Shown here in pieces: positions 26,408-35,711 of a stretch of DNA of 64,000 nucleotides; positions within the stretch are counted from its first letter, which is position 1, and each line of letters begins with the position of its first letter. The notes under the pieces are model-generated. The model was not told the origin of the DNA, did no database searches, and was given only the letters and a program-made list of their open reading frames with translations. Where the stretch lies: contig NZ_JAAFKG010000005.1 in assembly GCF_013299185.1 (NCBI RefSeq), positions 94,858 through 158,857 of the forward strand. The letters run 5' to 3'. Made by a program: the position numbers and the translations under genes. The DNA is from Microcoleus sp. bin48.metabat.b7b8b9.023. GTDB lineage: Bacteria; Cyanobacteriota; Cyanobacteriia; Cyanobacteriales; Microcoleaceae.

Positions 26408-27079
26408 CTACCAACTAATAATCAGCGGCAATCCAGGTCGGAAATCTAGCAGTTTTCCCTGCACTTCTCCATCAAAACCAAGTTCCACAAAATACTCGGT
26501 TCCGAGTCGTAACTTGACCTGATTTGTATCAATTACTGCTTGCAGTTCTGGTGAGGGATTATTCGCAGCAGGACTGACTAATTCTACACGACTAATTTCG
26601 CGGAAGCCAACACCGTGATTCAGGGGCTGTAATTTCTCAGCAGAGGATGAATCTGGACGTTTTCCCCAGGGAATTTGGAACAGCATCGGCTCAGTTAAAT
26701 TATCACTATTTGTGGCTACCGCGATACTGATTGTTTCAGGTAAATAGGGCGGACGATATGCCCAACTAGAAAATGCTACTGTGTCCTCAGAACCTGTGGT
26801 TGAACGCAAACAGATGCCGAAGGGACAGGCGCCATTATTGCGATTTGTCGATCGCTCCCACAGACGAGTCCGATAAATTGGCTCAGATTGCGCCTCGTCT
26901 GGATCGCGCACCCACAACAGTTCCAACATGGCGTTATGGAAAAAGAAACAGCGATTAGTGGTACCTTGTCCAGCGTGAATGCGAGACGAGCCCTCGACTA
27001 AACCGAATGATAATAGGCGATCGGCGATCGGGGCACCAATATCAGTTAAGATGAAGATATGGTCGAATTCAAATGCCAT
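26408..27079 (-). CDS. VOC/glyoxalase-like domain protein (223 aa)
   Basis: The N-terminus AFEFDHIFILTDIGAPIADRLLSFGLVEGSSRIHAGQGT is the first beta-alpha-beta-beta module of a glyoxalase-like (PF13468-type) protein, followed by TNRCFFFHNAMLELLWVRD. The second half has GVGFREISRVELVSP and VKLRLGTEYFVELGFDG, consistent with a second module. Metal-ligand residues are plausible but the substrate is unknown. The start lies directly after a short A/T-rich spacer. Confidence 0.8.
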   Translation of the reverse strand: MAFEFDHIFILTDIGAPIADRLLSFGLVEGSSRIHAGQGTTNRCFFFHNAMLELLWVRDPDEAQSEPIYRTRLWERSTNRNNGACPFGICLRSTTGSEDTVAFSSWAYRPPYLPETISIAVATNSDNLTEPMLFQIPWGKRPDSSSAEKLQPLNHGVGFREISRVELVSPAANNPSPELQAVIDTNQVKLRLGTEYFVELGFDGEVQGKLLDFRPGLPLIISW

Positions 27080-27912
27080 AAAAGTTATGTGTTAAATCGG
27101 ATTAAACTACTTTACTTGTAGAGTGTGTCGCTATGAATAATATCAAATCCGGTAGCATCGGAATTATTCATCTCTCTCTTCTTTCTCTGCGCCCTCTGCG
27201 TTCTCTGCGGTTAAATCATTCCGATATAATCCCTAACAAAGATCGACAATCTCATAGCGACGCACCTGAATTATTTCAAACTTGCTGAATTTGCGACCTA
27301 CTGTTCTGATACAGAAGATTCGATCGCTTCTTAAAAAGCATCTGCGTTTATTTGTGTCTGTCAGCCTTACATCTGCGGTCGGTCAAAACTTCATACAATA
27401 AGTTTGATTATTCTAATAATATCGAATATCCACTTCAACGCCATATTATAGCAATTCTAAATTATTTATACCCAAAATGCTATCAATAAGTCGCACAATA
27501 TCTGATGTTAGCTGGTGAGTGCGATCGACTATTGGACAAATTCTCGATCGCATTTCAAGTCTTTGTCGTGGGGAAACCATCAAATCTTGCCCAATCTCAA
27601 ATCTACAATCTCAAATCTACAACAGAGGAACCATCCGCCCGCATCCAACAGTCTCAGCATCCAGTTACCGCCAATTCTGCTAGAGTCAGGTGAGAGACAT
27701 TCCGTGCATCTTGCAGAGACAAGGGTTCCCGGTCTTTGCCCCAAAAGCAGTAAAATCCCATCAGCTTGTGACCTGCAACCCGATCGGCAGTAACTTAAAC
27801 ATTAAGGTAATTTGAAATCATCCCCTAAAGTTCCCCTAAGTCTTGACATCCGACCTACACTCTGTAAATTAGACACTCTAACTGCGCCGCCATCCATATA
27901 TAAAAAGATGCC
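27080..27912. other. 830-bp intergenic region upstream of topA
   Basis: No gene is supported. It holds a diverged GTGTCGCTATGA...TCATAGCGACGCACC hairpin element (27118-27268) with an inserted CTCTGCGCCCTCTGCGTTCT stretch, itself similar to 41700-41735. Farther on are AT-rich sequences, then ATCTCAAATCTACA repeats near 27595. The topA promoter must lie in the last part. Confidence 0.55.
27118..27268. repeat. Diverged GTGTCGCTATGA / GCGACGCACC hairpin element
   Basis: The outer arms GTGTCGCTATGA and TCATAGCGACGCAC are complementary (about 12-14 bp) and related to the 6886 and 8192 repeats. The centre contains a low-complexity CTCTTTCTCTGCGCCCTCTG run. Confidence 0.65.
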
Positions 27913-30696
27913 ATGTCAACTTTAGTCATCGTCGAATCTCCCACCAAAGCCCGTACCATTCGTAACTTCCTGCCCTCTACGTACCGGGTAGAGGCATCTA
28001 TGGGCCACGTGCGCGACCTCCCATCCTCCGCCGAAGAAATACCAGAAGCCGTTAAAGGTGAAAAATGGGCGCAACTCGGCGTCAACGTGGAGGCAGACTT
28101 TGAACCCCTCTATGTTGTCCCCAAAGATAAAAAGAAAATTGTTAAAGAACTCAAAGACGCGCTAAAAGAAGCTACAGAACTGATTCTAGCCACTGACGAA
28201 GACCGGGAAGGCGAAAGCATTTCCTGGCATTTGCTGCAAATCCTCAAACCCAAAGTTCCCATCAAGCGGATGGTGTTTCACGAAATCACCCGCGAAGCTA
28301 TCCGCGACGCCCTAACTCACTGCCGCGATATCGACAATCGAGTGGTACAGGCCCAGGAAACTCGCCGAATTCTCGATCGACTCGTCGGATACACCCTCTC
28401 TCCGCTACTGTGGAAGAAAATCGCCTGGGGTTTGTCCGCCGGTAGAGTCCAGTCCGTCGCCGTCCGCCTTTTGGTACGCCGGGAACGGGAACGTCGCGCT
28501 TTCCGCCAAGGTAGCTACTGGGATTTGAAAGCAACTTTGACCCCCCCTACCCCCCTTGGTAAGGGGGGACAGGGGGGTGCCTTTGATGCCAAACTCGTGA
28601 CAGTCGGGAATGTAAAAGTTGCCAACGGTAGCGATTTCGATGAAAATACCGGACAAATTACCGCAGGCCGCCGGGTACTTCTGCTGAACGAAGAACAGGC
28701 GCGGGCTTTACTCTCCCGCATTCAAAACAAACCCTGGACTGTCGGGAATATCGAAGAACGGCCAGTCACCCGCAAACCGTCGCCGCCGTTTACGACCTCG
28801 ACTTTACAGCAAGAGGCTAACCGCAAGCTGAGGCTGGGTGCGCGGGAAACTATGCGAATCGCCCAAAGTTTGTACGAACGCGGTTTTATCACCTATATGC
28901 GGACGGATTCGGTACATTTGTCCGAACAGGCGATTACCGCCGCCCGCAGTTGCGTGCAAGAACTGTACGGTAGCGAATACCTCAGCCCCCAACCGCGCAA
29001 ATACACCACCAAAAGCAAAGGTGCCCAGGAAGCCCACGAAGCTATCCGTCCGGCCGGCAGCACTTTTCGGACGCCGCAGCAAACCGGGCTAGATGGCGTT
29101 GACTTCCGCCTCTACGATTTGATTTGGAAGCGGACAGTCGCTTCTCAAATGGCGGATTCGCGCCAAACTCACGTCACGGTATTAACTCAGGTAGAAGATG
29201 CCGGTTTCCGTTCCAGCGGGAAACGCATTGATTTTCCGGGCTTTTTGCGCGCTTATGTGGAAGGTTCCGATGACCCGAATGCGGCGCTGGAAGACCAAGA
29301 GGTGATTTTGCCGGCGCTGAAGGTGGGGGATAAGCCTAATTGCAAGGATTTGGAGGCTGTGGGGCACGAAACTCAACCTCCCGCCCGCTACACCGAGGCT
29401 TCTCTGGTGAAGATGCTGGAAAGCGAGGGTGTGGGCCGTCCGAGTACCTATGCGAGTATTATCGGTACAATTGTCGATCGAGGATACGCGAAATTAATAG
29501 CTAACGCGCTAATTCCGACCTTCACCGCTTTTGCTGTCACGACTTTATTAGAAACACATTTCCCCGACTTAGTAGACACGGGTTTTACTTCCCGCATGGA
29601 ACAAACCCTCGATGAAATTGCCACCGGCGAGGCGAAATGGCTGCCGTATTTGCAAAAGTTTTATACAGGGGAAACGGGACTCGCAACTCAAGTTAAAGAA
29701 CAGGAAAGTCAAATCGATGCCAAAGTTGCCAGAACTGTGGTATTGGAAAATATCACGGCCAAAGTTTGCATCGGTAAATACGGCGCTTACCTCGAAGCTG
29801 AAAACGAAGAAGGCCAGGTGAAGGCATCGATTCCCCAGGATTTGACTCCGGCAGATTTAGACCCGGAAAAAGTCGAGTTTCTGTTAAAGCAAAAAACTGA
29901 AGGCCCGGAAAAATTGGGTTTGCACCCGGACACTGGGGAACCGATTTATGTGCTGATTGGCAATTACGGCCCCTACGTTCAGTTGGGGGATGTTTCGGAA
30001 ACGAATAAGAAACCGAAGCGTTCTTCTTTACCGAAGGGGACGGATAAGGATAGTGTGACGGTTGATATGGCGGTGAGTTTGTTGACTCTACCTCGCCTGT
30101 TGGGGACTCACCCGGATACGGGGGCGAAGGTGCAGGCTAATTTGGGGATGTACGGCCCTTATGTGGTGCACGACCAGGGTAAGGTTGGTAAGGATTATCG
30201 ATCGATCAAGCCGCCAGATGATGTTTTGACTATAACGCTCGATCGGGCTTTAGAAATGTTAGCGCAACCGAAAGCCGTTCGGGGAAGCAAATCAACCACA
30301 CCATTAAAGGAATTGGGCGCCCATCCAGAATCGGGAGAACAAATCAATGTTTACGACGGCCGTTACGGGCCCTACGTCAAACATGGGGATATCAATGCTT
30401 CTTTGGCTAAGGATGAATCTTTGGAGAATTTCACCTTACAAAAAGCACTGGATTTGTTAGCAGCGAAGGAAGCAGCGGGCGGCGGCAAATCTAGCAAGTC
30501 GAAGAAGTCAACGAAGACTACTGCGGCGAAGTCTGAGACTGCGGCTAAGAAAACAACTACTGCTAAGAAAACAACTGCGGCGAAGTCGGAAACTGCTGCG
30601 AAGAAAACCACTGCGGCGAAGTCGGAAACTGCTGCGAAGAAAACAACTACTAAGAAGGCGGCGACTGCTACGGCGAGTAAGAAGAAAGCAGAGTGA
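27913..30696 (+). CDS. topA: DNA topoisomerase I
   Basis: 927 residues. Toprim domain: [20 protein letters not shown], and [17 protein letters not shown] supplies the acidic metal site. Active-site tyrosine is Y328 in ITYMRTDS. The C-terminal region lacks zinc fingers but has four glycine-aromatic repeats ([32 protein letters not shown]) typical of cyanobacterial TopA. The final ~70 residues are Lys/Ala/Thr-rich ([14 protein letters not shown]) like histone H1 tails and probably bind DNA nonspecifically. Residues ~210-222 ([13 protein letters not shown]) are encoded by a palindromic repeat inserted in frame. The enzyme relaxes negative supercoils. Monocistronic. Confidence 0.96.
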   Translation: MSTLVIVESPTKARTIRNFLPSTYRVEASMGHVRDLPSSAEEIPEAVKGEKWAQLGVNVEADFEPLYVVPKDKKKIVKELKDALKEATELILATDEDREGESISWHLLQILKPKVPIKRMVFHEITREAIRDALTHCRDIDNRVVQAQETRRILDRLVGYTLSPLLWKKIAWGLSAGRVQSVAVRLLVRRERERRAFRQGSYWDLKATLTPPTPLGKGGQGGAFDAKLVTVGNVKVANGSDFDENTGQITAGRRVLLLNEEQARALLSRIQNKPWTVGNIEERPVTRKPSPPFTTSTLQQEANRKLRLGARETMRIAQSLYERGFITYMRTDSVHLSEQAITAARSCVQELYGSEYLSPQPRKYTTKSKGAQEAHEAIRPAGSTFRTPQQTGLDGVDFRLYDLIWKRTVASQMADSRQTHVTVLTQVEDAGFRSSGKRIDFPGFLRAYVEGSDDPNAALEDQEVILPALKVGDKPNCKDLEAVGHETQPPARYTEASLVKMLESEGVGRPSTYASIIGTIVDRGYAKLIANALIPTFTAFAVTTLLETHFPDLVDTGFTSRMEQTLDEIATGEAKWLPYLQKFYTGETGLATQVKEQESQIDAKVARTVVLENITAKVCIGKYGAYLEAENEEGQVKASIPQDLTPADLDPEKVEFLLKQKTEGPEKLGLHPDTGEPIYVLIGNYGPYVQLGDVSETNKKPKRSSLPKGTDKDSVTVDMAVSLLTLPRLLGTHPDTGAKVQANLGMYGPYVVHDQGKVGKDYRSIKPPDDVLTITLDRALEMLAQPKAVRGSKSTTPLKELGAHPESGEQINVYDGRYGPYVKHGDINASLAKDESLENFTLQKALDLLAAKEAAGGGKSSKSKKSTKTTAAKSETAAKKTTTAKKTTAAKSETAAKKTTAAKSETAAKKTTTKKAATATASKKKAE
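28540..28578. repeat. CCCCCCTACCCCCCTT palindrome inserted in frame in topA
   Basis: ACCCCCCCTACCCCCCTTGG is followed by TAAGGGGGGACAGGGGGGT, a near-perfect inverted repeat. It adds ~13 residues to TopA without breaking the frame. The same palindrome type lies at 30800-30892 and near 35423-35467. Confidence 0.85.
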
Positions 30697-30725
30697 AATT
30701 AGTAAGGAGACCTTAAAATTACTAA

Positions 30726-30952
30726 GGACACAGCAGTGCTCATAGGTGTCAACTTAAGGTCAAACCCAGTCAGAGACTGTTATTTGACTATTAAATCTAG
30801 ATCCCCCCTAGCCCCCCTTAGGTCGGGGGGGACAGGAGTCTTTTCAAAGTCCCCCTTCTTAAGGGGGATTTAGGGGGATCTAGACTTAGGTAAAAACTAG
30901 AGATATCAAGGATTTCAGGCTTAAGTTGACACCTATGAGCAGTGCTGTGTCC
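30726..30952. mobile_element. MITE-like element, 227 bp with 32-bp terminal inverted repeats
   Basis: The left end GGACACAGCAGTGCTCATAG continues to TGTCAACTTAA at 30757, and the right end (30921-30952) is its inverse complement with one mismatch in 32. Inside lies a second palindrome, TCTAGATCCCCCCTAGCCCC against AAGGGGGATTTAGGGGGATC. The sequence TAAGGAGACYTTAA stands on both outer sides (30702 and 30970). No ORF inside. Confidence 0.8.
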
Positions 30953-31167
30953 CTACAAAACTCACGAATTAAGGAGACTTAACATGATTCTAAAGCTATA
31001 TCACAATACTCCGGACAGTTTTTAGAACGAAACCACAAGCTTTACAGCGTATAGATCGTAGAAATTACGAATAAAATGCAACTGAGGCTCAGACGTGACA
31101 TTGATTTAATTATCGCTGGCAACCCGAAACCCTAGAGGATACGTCATCCAGCACTAAAAAAAGTGTC

Positions 31168-31412
31168 CGAACCATTGATATCAGGAAGTTGCTTTAACTC
31201 GTGACTTACCAGAATATCAACTCAGAGCTGGAGATATTGCCACATTGGTTGATTTTGTTCCTCATCCTAGTGGTGGTGAAGAAGGCTGTCTGTTGGAAGT
31301 ATTTAATGCTGTTGGTGAGTCTCTTGCAGTTATAGCCGTCCCTATCTCTACTGTAGAAGTTCTCCGCCCTGATGAAATCTTAACTGTCCGTTCTTTGGCA
31401 ACAGCAGGTTAA
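31168..31412 (+). pseudogene. DUF4926 family protein, 5' end broken by frameshift
   Basis: The frame ending at TAA 31412 reads QEVALTRDLPEYQLRAGDIA, then TLVDFVPHP and CLLEVFNAVGESLAVIAVPI. This is the DUF4926 pattern (family start: ...DVVALTxDLPE). The expected preceding residues (RTIDI) are present one frame over, with a single-base shift near 31182, and a TGA lies in frame at 31176. No ATG/GTG is available in the main frame, so the gene looks inactivated at its 5' end. A frameshift in sequencing is the alternative. The family is usually short (~75 aa), near toxin-like genes. Confidence 0.65.
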
Positions 31413-31514
31413 TATTGATTCACATCCAGGTTGTAGAAACCGTGGCATCGGAACATTTTGTTTTCATGATATAATCAAGACTATCCATGTAGTAATTGGA
31501 GTAATTGAATCACC

Positions 31515-31769
31515 ATGATAGCTGAACTTATGGTACAACCTTCCTACTGGATCGATCGGGAGATTTCGATGCAGAAATTCAGAAATTTTTACTTATTCAA
31601 ATTTACGGAAAACCTGCAAGCCAGATTAGAAGAATTAGCCGAGACAAAAAAGGCTAATCTTTTAACTTCAGAAGAGGTTGTAGAATTAGCAAGTTTACTC
31701 GAACTAGATCGGATTTTCATATTAATTAACGCTAAAGTTATAGCAGCCTCATGTCATTTAGACACTTAA
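31515..31769 (+). CDS. Conserved small hypothetical protein (84 aa)
   Basis: The core FTENLQARLEELAETKKANLLTSEEVVELASLLELDRIFILINAKVIA is a helical pattern I recall from short cyanobacterial proteins. The first ~18 residues may not belong, since an internal ATG at 31569 (MQKFRNFY) is equally plausible. The sequence is hydrophilic and helical, with no catalytic motif. It lies 29 bp from the converging MutH-like gene and was possibly part of an exchanged block. Confidence 0.5.
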   Translation: MIAELMVQPSYWIDREISMQKFRNFYLFKFTENLQARLEELAETKKANLLTSEEVVELASLLELDRIFILINAKVIAASCHLDT

Positions 31770-31797
31770 TTAATTAGCAGTGCCAATCAAAAATAGG

Positions 31798-32436
31798 TTA
31801 AGGCTTGACAGGCAGTGGAACAGAATACCCCTCTCCTAAAATATGTGCGACAAACTTAGTTCGAGCGTAGAAAGCACGAGATGTACTGCCGTGCCCTGAC
31901 CCTTTAGTTCTTGGCTGCACAAGTTTGCCCATTGTTCCAGTAAGTTTTGAAAATCCTTTAGTTATAATCTTTTCTCGAACAAGGTTGTAGTCTGCTTTCA
32001 CTTGCTCGTAGATTTGAGGATTATCAAGATCGAAGGAAGCAACTGAATGCACAAGAGAACGATTATCTGCTTGGCTCTCAAATTCCCGTGCAACAACAAC
32101 CATTTTCTGTAGTTTTTTGAAGAGATGGCTTTCCTCAAATTCTTTGTTTTTCACATCATCTGGATCTATCATCGTGATCGCCATCGTTTCTTTGACTTTA
32201 AGTGTTCCTGTTCGTTTGGCTATTAGTGGAACTAGCTTTAGCTCCCAACTGCCAAAATCAGGCGATTGAGATGAGTTAAGGGCTAATCCCAAGTAGCGTT
32301 CAATTGTATGCCCAGCCCAACCCTTGTTTTTCTTATTTTCTTTGCTCCAAACCGTTACACGGTGATGATCTGCTAGTTGTCGAAGATCTTGACCTACTAA
32401 TGTAGTGAGTCTTTTAATTGCCTCTACTCTTTCCAT
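31798..32436 (-). CDS. MutH/Sau3AI family restriction endonuclease
   Basis: 212 residues. The motif NKGWAGHTIERYLG aligns with the MutH sequence around its catalytic Glu (here E46), and SPDFGSWELKLVPL gives D60, E65 and K67, the D-(x)n-E-x-K triad of MutH and Sau3AI. LKVKETMAITMI follows as in the family. The gene starts 8 bp after the stop of the adjacent methyltransferase, so the two are a restriction-modification operon. MutH-like enzymes generally recognise GATC-type sites; specificity here is not determined. Such nucleases act as dimers or with a second DNA-binding half. Confidence 0.85.
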   Translation of the reverse strand: MERVEAIKRLTTLVGQDLRQLADHHRVTVWSKENKKNKGWAGHTIERYLGLALNSSQSPDFGSWELKLVPLIAKRTGTLKVKETMAITMIDPDDVKNKEFEESHLFKKLQKMVVVAREFESQADNRSLVHSVASFDLDNPQIYEQVKADYNLVREKIITKGFSKLTGTMGKLVQPRTKGSGHGSTSRAFYARTKFVAHILGEGYSVPLPVKP

Positions 32437-32444
32437 AAATGACC

Positions 32445-33308
32445 TTACTTCAATGCCAGTGATAACTCTACTTGAGTGGGATTAATTAAACCGAAGTTAT
32501 CCCCGGCCGGGGTACTTCCGGTTAAACGTTTAATCGAGAGTTTAACATGACCTGCATCTGCTTCACAACCAATAAATTTCCGCCCTAATGATAAAGCTGC
32601 AACTCCAGTTGTGGAAGAACCGGAAAAAGGATCAAAAACTAGATCGTCTGGGTTTGTGCTTGCTCGAAGACAACGCGCAACAAGTTCAATAGGTTTTTGT
32701 GTCGGATGCTTACCATAGAGTTTTTCATGTTTGCTAGGAGTAGACATTCGCCAAACATTCTTCATCTGTTTGTCGCCATTCTCAGCCTTCATTTCCTCAT
32801 AATTGAATGTGTAACGTTCTTTTCCTTTACGTGCTTTCGTTGCCCATAGTATTAGTTCTGTTGAATGAGTGAAACAGCGACACCCCAGATTTGGAGGTGG
32901 AGCTGGTTTTTCCCAAATAATGTCATTGAGAATACGAAAGCCAATCTGCTGCATGGCAAATCCGACTGATGGATACACATGAAGAGTGCCCGTTACCCAG
33001 ATAGTACCAGTTGGTTTAAGAAGCCTATAACAAGCAGCCAACCATGCTTTGTTAAACTCATGGTCTAGCTCAGGACCTTGACTGCGATCCCATTCCCCCT
33101 TGTTTACCTTGACCATACGACCAGCAACGCAGGTAATACCATCATTGGAAAGGTTGTAAGGCGGATCGGTCCAGATGCAGTCTACGCTTTCAGCAGGCAG
33201 CAAAGCCATGAGTTCCAAAGTATCGCCGTGATAAAGGTGAGACAGTCCATCATGCGATCGCCAAACTAGCTCTGGCTTTACCTGTTCAAGTTGTACTTGT
33301 GAATTCAT
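32445..33308 (-). CDS. Beta-class DNA adenine/N4-cytosine methyltransferase
   Basis: 287 residues. Motif IV (TDPPYNLSNDG) precedes motif I (VFDPFSGSSTTGVAAL), the beta-class order. EKPAPPPNLGCRCF and KHPTQKPIELVARCLRAS are shared with DpnA-like and MboII-type amino-methyltransferases. It would protect the target of the MutH-like nuclease downstream by N6-adenine (or N4-cytosine) methylation. The operon is divergent from the ATPase at 33682 with ~370 bp between. Resemblance to the DpnA branch suggests a GATC-related target, as an inference. Confidence 0.88.
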   Translation of the reverse strand: MNSQVQLEQVKPELVWRSHDGLSHLYHGDTLELMALLPAESVDCIWTDPPYNLSNDGITCVAGRMVKVNKGEWDRSQGPELDHEFNKAWLAACYRLLKPTGTIWVTGTLHVYPSVGFAMQQIGFRILNDIIWEKPAPPPNLGCRCFTHSTELILWATKARKGKERYTFNYEEMKAENGDKQMKNVWRMSTPSKHEKLYGKHPTQKPIELVARCLRASTNPDDLVFDPFSGSSTTGVAALSLGRKFIGCEADAGHVKLSIKRLTGSTPAGDNFGLINPTQVELSLALK

Positions 33309-33681
33309 AAGGCTTGTTTACTGATTGGTTGATAGTCCAAAAGTACAATCTAGATTTTAGATTGGAGTTGAAAGCTTATCACAAATTGTAATCACTCAAC
33401 GCCGATCGCACCAACCCCCTATCCGTGACCTCGCGTTGGTCTAAACTCTCCTCAGTCGCCAAAAAGACGATATGTGCGATCGACTTTCACGAAAAAATGC
33501 GGTAATCTAGGACTATATTTGTACAAATGGTATAAATTAATCTTGATATTAATGAGAGGTTTTCATGTTTTTCCTATGGTGACTTATTCGGTTTATTGAA
33601 CACAGAAGTAGCAACTTTAAGCAGAAAATTTAACAATGTATGTTAAGATGATAGCAGCCCTTACCATACTTGATTTCAATT
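33309..33681. other. Divergent promoter region of the defence island
   Basis: 373 bp, AT-rich, between the divergent methyltransferase and ATPase genes. No gene. TATGTTAAGAT at 33640-33650 is a possible -10 region for the ATPase. No clear operator palindrome was seen. Confidence 0.4.
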
Positions 33682-34953
33682 ATGGCTGAAAAATTAATCG
33701 TTAAAAACTTTGCTGGCATCAAGGATTTAGAAATTGAAATCAAGCGAATTAACATACTCATTGGCCCTCAAGCCAGTGGCAAAAGCGTTTGTGCTAAACT
33801 TCTCTTTTATTTTAAAAACTTTGTATGGGAAATTTTATCTATTGTAGAAAATGAGCAGACAAAACGTAATCTAGATTTAAACTATTCCAAGAGATTTGAG
33901 GAATATTTTCCTCCAAATTGTTGGGGAAAACAAGATTTTTCCATAACGTATGAAATTTCCAATGTTTTTATAGAGGTTACTAGAAGACAGGATAGCAAAG
34001 CTAAGATTTCTCTCAGCTATTCAGACTTCTTCAAGAAAGAACTGAGAGACCTACGAAATTTGGTAAAAAAAGGAAGAGGAAAAAGCTTGGATTTGAGTTA
34101 TGTTTTTCATTCATTTTTTAGCGAAATCACTTTAAGAAATCACTTAGTAGAAAGTTTAGGCAGATCCATTTGTCGAGAGGCAGCATTCAATCAGCTTTTT
34201 ATTCCTGCTGGTCGTTCATTTTTCTCTAATCTTCAGAGCAATATTTTTTCTATTATCTCAAGTAATAATACCTTAGATCCATTTCTAATATCGTTTGGCT
34301 TAACATACGAAAGGATAAAAAAAGTGCGTATACAATATGATCTTGAAGATAAATATACAAAAGACATACTAGAGGAAATAAACAGGCTCATAGAGCAGTC
34401 TTTATGCGGTAAGCATATACAGGAAAAAGGCCAAGATTTTCTGGAGGCCGCAGATGGAAGACGCATGAATATTGTCAACTCATCTTCCGGTCAACAGGAA
34501 ACATTACCTCTGACAATTATTCTAGCGGCACTACCTTTTCTAGCTTCCCCTCCTGTCGGTCAGACAGTGTATATTGAGGAGCCGGAAGCGCATTTATTTC
34601 CAAGTGCACAGCGTAATATTATTGAATTGATCGCTACTGTCTTTAATTCTCGCAAAGAGCAACTTCAATTCTTCATAACTACCCATAGTCCCTATGTCCT
34701 GACAGCACTTAATAATCTGCTCCAGGCTGGGCTTATTTATGAAGAGTCCAGCGACGATATACAACATCAACTAGAAAAGATTGTATCCAAATACAAATCA
34801 TTAGATATTTCCGATCTCTCAGCATATGTTTTGATGAATGGAAAATGCAATAGTATTGTGTGTCCTGATACTGGGTTGATTGATGCGCGAGTGATTGATT
34901 CTGTTTCTGATGAACTAGCTATTGAATTCGATCAACTTCTGAACTTAGTCTGA
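33682..34953 (+). CDS. AAA/ABC-type ATPase of a two-gene nuclease module
   Basis: 423 residues from the ATG at 33682; a TTG at 33670 is an alternative. The Walker A motif is GPQASGKS at residues 28-35, followed by a ~200-residue insertion with helical content. SSSGQQETLPLTIIL is the signature helix, VYIEEPEAHLFPSAQ is Walker B with the catalytic Glu, and FFITTHSPYVLTALNNLL is the H-loop. This is the OLD/RecF-like AAA_15/AAA_21 family that powers many defence nucleases. No C-terminal TOPRIM is present. Instead a separate 144-aa gene with a PD-(D/E)XK-type motif starts 7 bp downstream, implying that the two work together. Confidence 0.85.
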   Translation: MAEKLIVKNFAGIKDLEIEIKRINILIGPQASGKSVCAKLLFYFKNFVWEILSIVENEQTKRNLDLNYSKRFEEYFPPNCWGKQDFSITYEISNVFIEVTRRQDSKAKISLSYSDFFKKELRDLRNLVKKGRGKSLDLSYVFHSFFSEITLRNHLVESLGRSICREAAFNQLFIPAGRSFFSNLQSNIFSIISSNNTLDPFLISFGLTYERIKKVRIQYDLEDKYTKDILEEINRLIEQSLCGKHIQEKGQDFLEAADGRRMNIVNSSSGQQETLPLTIILAALPFLASPPVGQTVYIEEPEAHLFPSAQRNIIELIATVFNSRKEQLQFFITTHSPYVLTALNNLLQAGLIYEESSDDIQHQLEKIVSKYKSLDISDLSAYVLMNGKCNSIVCPDTGLIDARVIDSVSDELAIEFDQLLNLV

Positions 34954-34960
34954 ATTGTAT

Positions 34961-35395
34961 ATGAAAAGTATTCCCGAGTGTGAGGAACATAGATCCGACA
35001 CCAAGATTGTCTTGCAGGAAAACAAAAGTAAAATAACGTTCCTTAACCCGAATCAAGATAAAATAGTAATAATTAAGGTTGATGGCTGCGTGATTAGTGA
35101 CAATGAGACTTTGCGTTGCGACTACGCACTCATTCCTTCTGATGCGGTAGAAATATATGTAGAGTTGAAGGGAAGCGATATTGCACAGGCGGTTAAACAA
35201 ATAGAATCAACTATTAAATTACTTTCGGAAAATCCCCAAAAGATTAAGAAGCTATGTTTTGTCGTGTCTACACGTGTGCCAAAACAAACCACAAGTATAC
35301 AACAGCTACAAAGTCAGTTTAAGAAAAAATTTAATGCTAGTTTCCGAATCAAGAATATTCAAGATGAGTATGATTTAAGCACCTCCATCAGCTAA
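34961..35395 (+). CDS. Small PD-(D/E)XK nuclease-like partner of the ATPase
   Basis: 144 residues from ATG 34961 (TTG 34955 also possible). Between residues 52 and 80 the sequence reads RCDYALIPSDAVEIYVELKG, then SDIAQAVKQ. D54, E68 and K70 with Q80 on the next helix give the arrangement of PD-(D/E)XK nucleases such as Holliday-junction-type and restriction-like enzymes. The N-terminal ~40 residues form beta strands (KITFLNPNQDKIVIIKVDGC). The gene is transcribed with the ATPase, so it probably is the effector cutting DNA or RNA on ATPase cue. I do not know this pair under a name; nuclease assignment rests on the motif. Confidence 0.65.
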   Translation: MKSIPECEEHRSDTKIVLQENKSKITFLNPNQDKIVIIKVDGCVISDNETLRCDYALIPSDAVEIYVELKGSDIAQAVKQIESTIKLLSENPQKIKKLCFVVSTRVPKQTTSIQQLQSQFKKKFNASFRIKNIQDEYDLSTSIS

Positions 35396-35497
35396 TACCA
35401 ATTTTAAACGAAATAACAATACTCTTGTCCCCCCCCCTTAGTAAGGGCGGGTTAGGTGGGGGGTTAAAGATTGTTGCACGATTTTAGAGAAATGGTA

Positions 35498-35711
35498 TAA
35501 CCTTGATTTAAACTTTTGTCTAGACAAAAACAAGCTAAAATTCAATTGTTTATGTGAAAGATAGGGAGTTTAAATACCAAACGTCACAAATAACAAATTA
35601 ATCCCGATCGCACTTCGCGACAAACTTCGCGACAAACTTCGCGACAAACTTCGCGACAAACTTACCCAACAAAGTTTAACCAAGAAACTACAACTCAGGA
35701 GTCAATAGCCG
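35498..35711 (+). repeat. Duplicated copy of the xfp upstream region
   Basis: About 210 bp nearly identical (roughly 95 % by eye) to 42007-42195, which precedes the intact phosphoketolase gene. It includes a 12-bp tandem repeat (CTTCGCGACAAA) with four units here against three at the intact locus. It ends at the ATGATG of the truncated xfp copy. The rest of the gap from 35396 holds a CCCCCCTTAGTAAGGGC palindrome (35423-35467). Confidence 0.9.
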
